Of a stretch of 6,733 nt of DNA, positions 5,997 through 6,733 are shown piece by piece. This DNA is from Thermoplasmata archaeon (lineage in GTDB: Archaea; Thermoplasmatota; Thermoplasmata; Thermoplasmatales; Thermoplasmataceae). Below the pieces are notes generated by a model that saw only the letters and a list, made by a program, of their open reading frames with translations, was not told the origin of the DNA and did not search any database. The stretch's first letter is position 1. Each line of letters starts with the position of its first letter. Location: contig JAJYYD010000097.1 of the NCBI GenBank assembly GCA_021801305.1, forward strand, positions 1-6,733, in the 5' to 3' direction. The translations under genes were made by a program, and so were the position numbers.

Positions 5997-6266
5997 TCAG
6001 TGAAGAATCCTGAATCCATGGTCCCCATACCAGACCGTATCTTTCTCTTCGTATGATGTCACTTCTGCATTCACAATGGAAGTCCTGCAGAAATCTACCA
6101 GGTCCCTCACATCCTTTTCTGAACCCATGAATATGGCCTCCACTGTTCCGTCAGCATTGTTTTTAACATATCCTGAAACAGACAGTTCTTCAGCCTTGAG
6201 GGCGGTCTGCCTCCTGAAGCTGACACCCTGCACCTTTCCCTTAAAAACAACCTTTCTGCATATCAT
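5997..6266 (-). CDS. acyP: Acylphosphatase
   Basis: This small single-domain enzyme (89 residues from ATG 6266) hydrolyses acyl phosphates such as carbamoyl or acetyl phosphate and acts in the cytoplasm. The signature GKVQGVSFRRQTALKAEEL sits at residues 10-28 of this start, with catalytic Arg in VQGVSFR and catalytic Asn in GYVKNNADGTVEA (32-44). The spacing is the same as in classical acylphosphatases. The length matches the family (about 90). The frame also allows TTG 6281, which would overlap the GTPase stop as TTGA. ATG 6266 is preferred because GAGGT at 6279-6275 lies eight bases before it and the extra five residues have no counterpart in the core fold. It follows the DRG GTPase gene by 11 bases, so the two are probably co-transcribed. 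The physiological substrate in archaea is not established. Confidence 0.92.
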   Translation of the reverse strand: MICRKVVFKGKVQGVSFRRQTALKAEELSVSGYVKNNADGTVEAIFMGSEKDVRDLVDFCRTSIVNAEVTSYEEKDTVWYGDHGFRILH

Positions 6267-6274
6267 ACCTGTCA

Positions 6275-6279
6275 ACCTC
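6275..6279 (-). promoter_or_regulatory. Shine-Dalgarno deciding the acylphosphatase start
   Basis: GAGGT on the minus strand (6279-6275) overlaps the GTPase stop codon TGA (6280-6278) and lies eight bases upstream of ATG 6266. It gives normal ribosome spacing for that ATG and none for the alternative TTG 6281. Confidence 0.55.
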
Positions 6280-6733
6280 AATTCCTGCTTATGAGGGTTA
6301 CAACGTCCCTGTCCATTACCTCATATTCGAGACCCACCCTTATCTCATTCATTTTCCTGTTGGGTCCTGATATTATGGCGTACCTGAAAGACTGCACCAT
6401 TTCCCTGCTTATCTTTCTTCCAACATCTTCCACTCTTGCACCTTTTGATAGCACAAGCGGCCTTGCGTAATCAATCTCTCCCGATTTTTCACGAAGATAA
6501 ATCCTGACCAGTTCAAGGGAATTGTAGATCTCATTCTTGAGCCTGTCCATTCCTGTCCTTTTTGAAGCTGAAACTTCCACTATTTTTCCAATTTCTCCAA
6601 CTGATTTCAGTATCTTGTCCATGCTGTGGGGAAGATCGATCTTGTTTATTGCAACTATGGCCGGAACATATACTGTGTTTCCACGCAAGAAATCAATAAG
6701 ATCCTCCGCGTCTATTTTCTCCCTTATGTAAAG
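6278..6733 (-). CDS. DRG/Rbg-family GTPase with TGS domain, C-terminal part (5' end outside window)
   Basis: The open frame continues to the right edge without a start; 151 residues are visible. GNTVYVPAIVAINKID at 18-33 contains the G4 guanine-specificity motif NKID and the DRG hallmark N-VY-PAI. SAS at 55-57 is the G5 motif. LVRIYL at about 75-80 leads into the TGS domain: RPLVLSKGARVEDVGRKI (91-108), FRYAIISGPN, RVGLEYEV and DRDVVTLISRN at the end. DRG proteins are conserved in archaea and eukaryotes, bind GTP and associate with translation machinery; in eukaryotes they work with Dfrp partners. The P-loop, switch regions and helix-turn-helix insert lie beyond the window. TTG 6688 is an internal codon, not a start, since homologous sequence (AEDLIDFLRGN) continues upstream. 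The acylphosphatase gene follows directly. Confidence 0.9.
   Translation of the reverse strand, partial: LYIREKIDAEDLIDFLRGNTVYVPAIVAINKIDLPHSMDKILKSVGEIGKIVEVSASKRTGMDRLKNEIYNSLELVRIYLREKSGEIDYARPLVLSKGARVEDVGRKISREMVQSFRYAIISGPNRKMNEIRVGLEYEVMDRDVVTLISRN

Noticed and set aside
6267..6281. TTG 6281 as the acylphosphatase start
   Set aside because: The Shine-Dalgarno GAGGT lies after this codon begins and is spaced for ATG 6266, which also gives the normal family length.
1..6733. CRISPR arrays, tRNA/rRNA genes, insertion sequences or long repeats
   Set aside because: No spaced direct repeats, no cloverleaf or rRNA-like stretches, no transposase motifs or terminal inverted repeats were seen; the window is almost wholly accounted for by protein genes.

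Overview
The window looks like part of the chromosome of an acidophilic, Thermoplasmata-type archaeon (Thermoplasma/Ferroplasma relatives). The evidence is a DRG-family TGS GTPase of archaeal/eukaryotic type, an archaeal TATA element where a bacterial -35/-10 would otherwise be expected, heavy use of AGG (Arg) and ATA (Ile) codons, moderate GC, separate glutamate formiminotransferase and cyclodeaminase genes, and very dense packing with ATGA overlaps. The lineage is an inference from style and gene content. I cannot name the species.

Layout. (1) Plus strand, 1-2208: a three-gene run made of the 3' end of a glutamate formiminotransferase gene, a formimidoyl-tetrahydrofolate cyclodeaminase gene (start abutting the previous stop) and a threonine dehydratase gene with a C-terminal ACT domain (ATGA overlap). 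All three belong to ammonia-releasing amino-acid metabolism. The first two finish the tetrahydrofolate branch of histidine breakdown, and the third deaminates threonine/serine. (2) Minus strand, 5933 down to 2205: a tightly overlapping three-gene operon with an alkyldihydroxyacetonephosphate-synthase-like (AGPS-like) flavoprotein, a GlpA/GlpD-type FAD glycerol-3-phosphate dehydrogenase and a diacylglycerol-kinase-family lipid kinase. Its last stop codon overlaps the stop of the threonine dehydratase gene, so the two operons converge with no spacer. (3) Minus strand, 6733 down to 5997: the 3' part of a DRG/Rbg GTPase gene followed by a small acylphosphatase gene.

The only real intergenic gap is 5934-5996. 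It holds a good archaeal TATA element, placed so that transcription should begin at or next to the AGPS-like ATG (a probable leaderless mRNA). A perfect 7-1-7 palindrome lies against the upstream edge of that TATA/BRE and is a candidate operator for the lipid/glycerol-phosphate operon.

The most interesting unit is the AGPS-like / GlpD / lipid-kinase operon. In eukaryotes and some bacteria these families handle DHAP-based ether lipids, sn-glycerol-3-phosphate and diacylglycerol. Archaea build membranes on sn-glycerol-1-phosphate by another route, so a co-transcribed module of this kind suggests salvage, breakdown or remodelling of glycerol ether lipids or glycerol phosphates. That role is inferred from family membership and gene order only. 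No RNA genes, mobile elements, CRISPR arrays or long repeats were seen.
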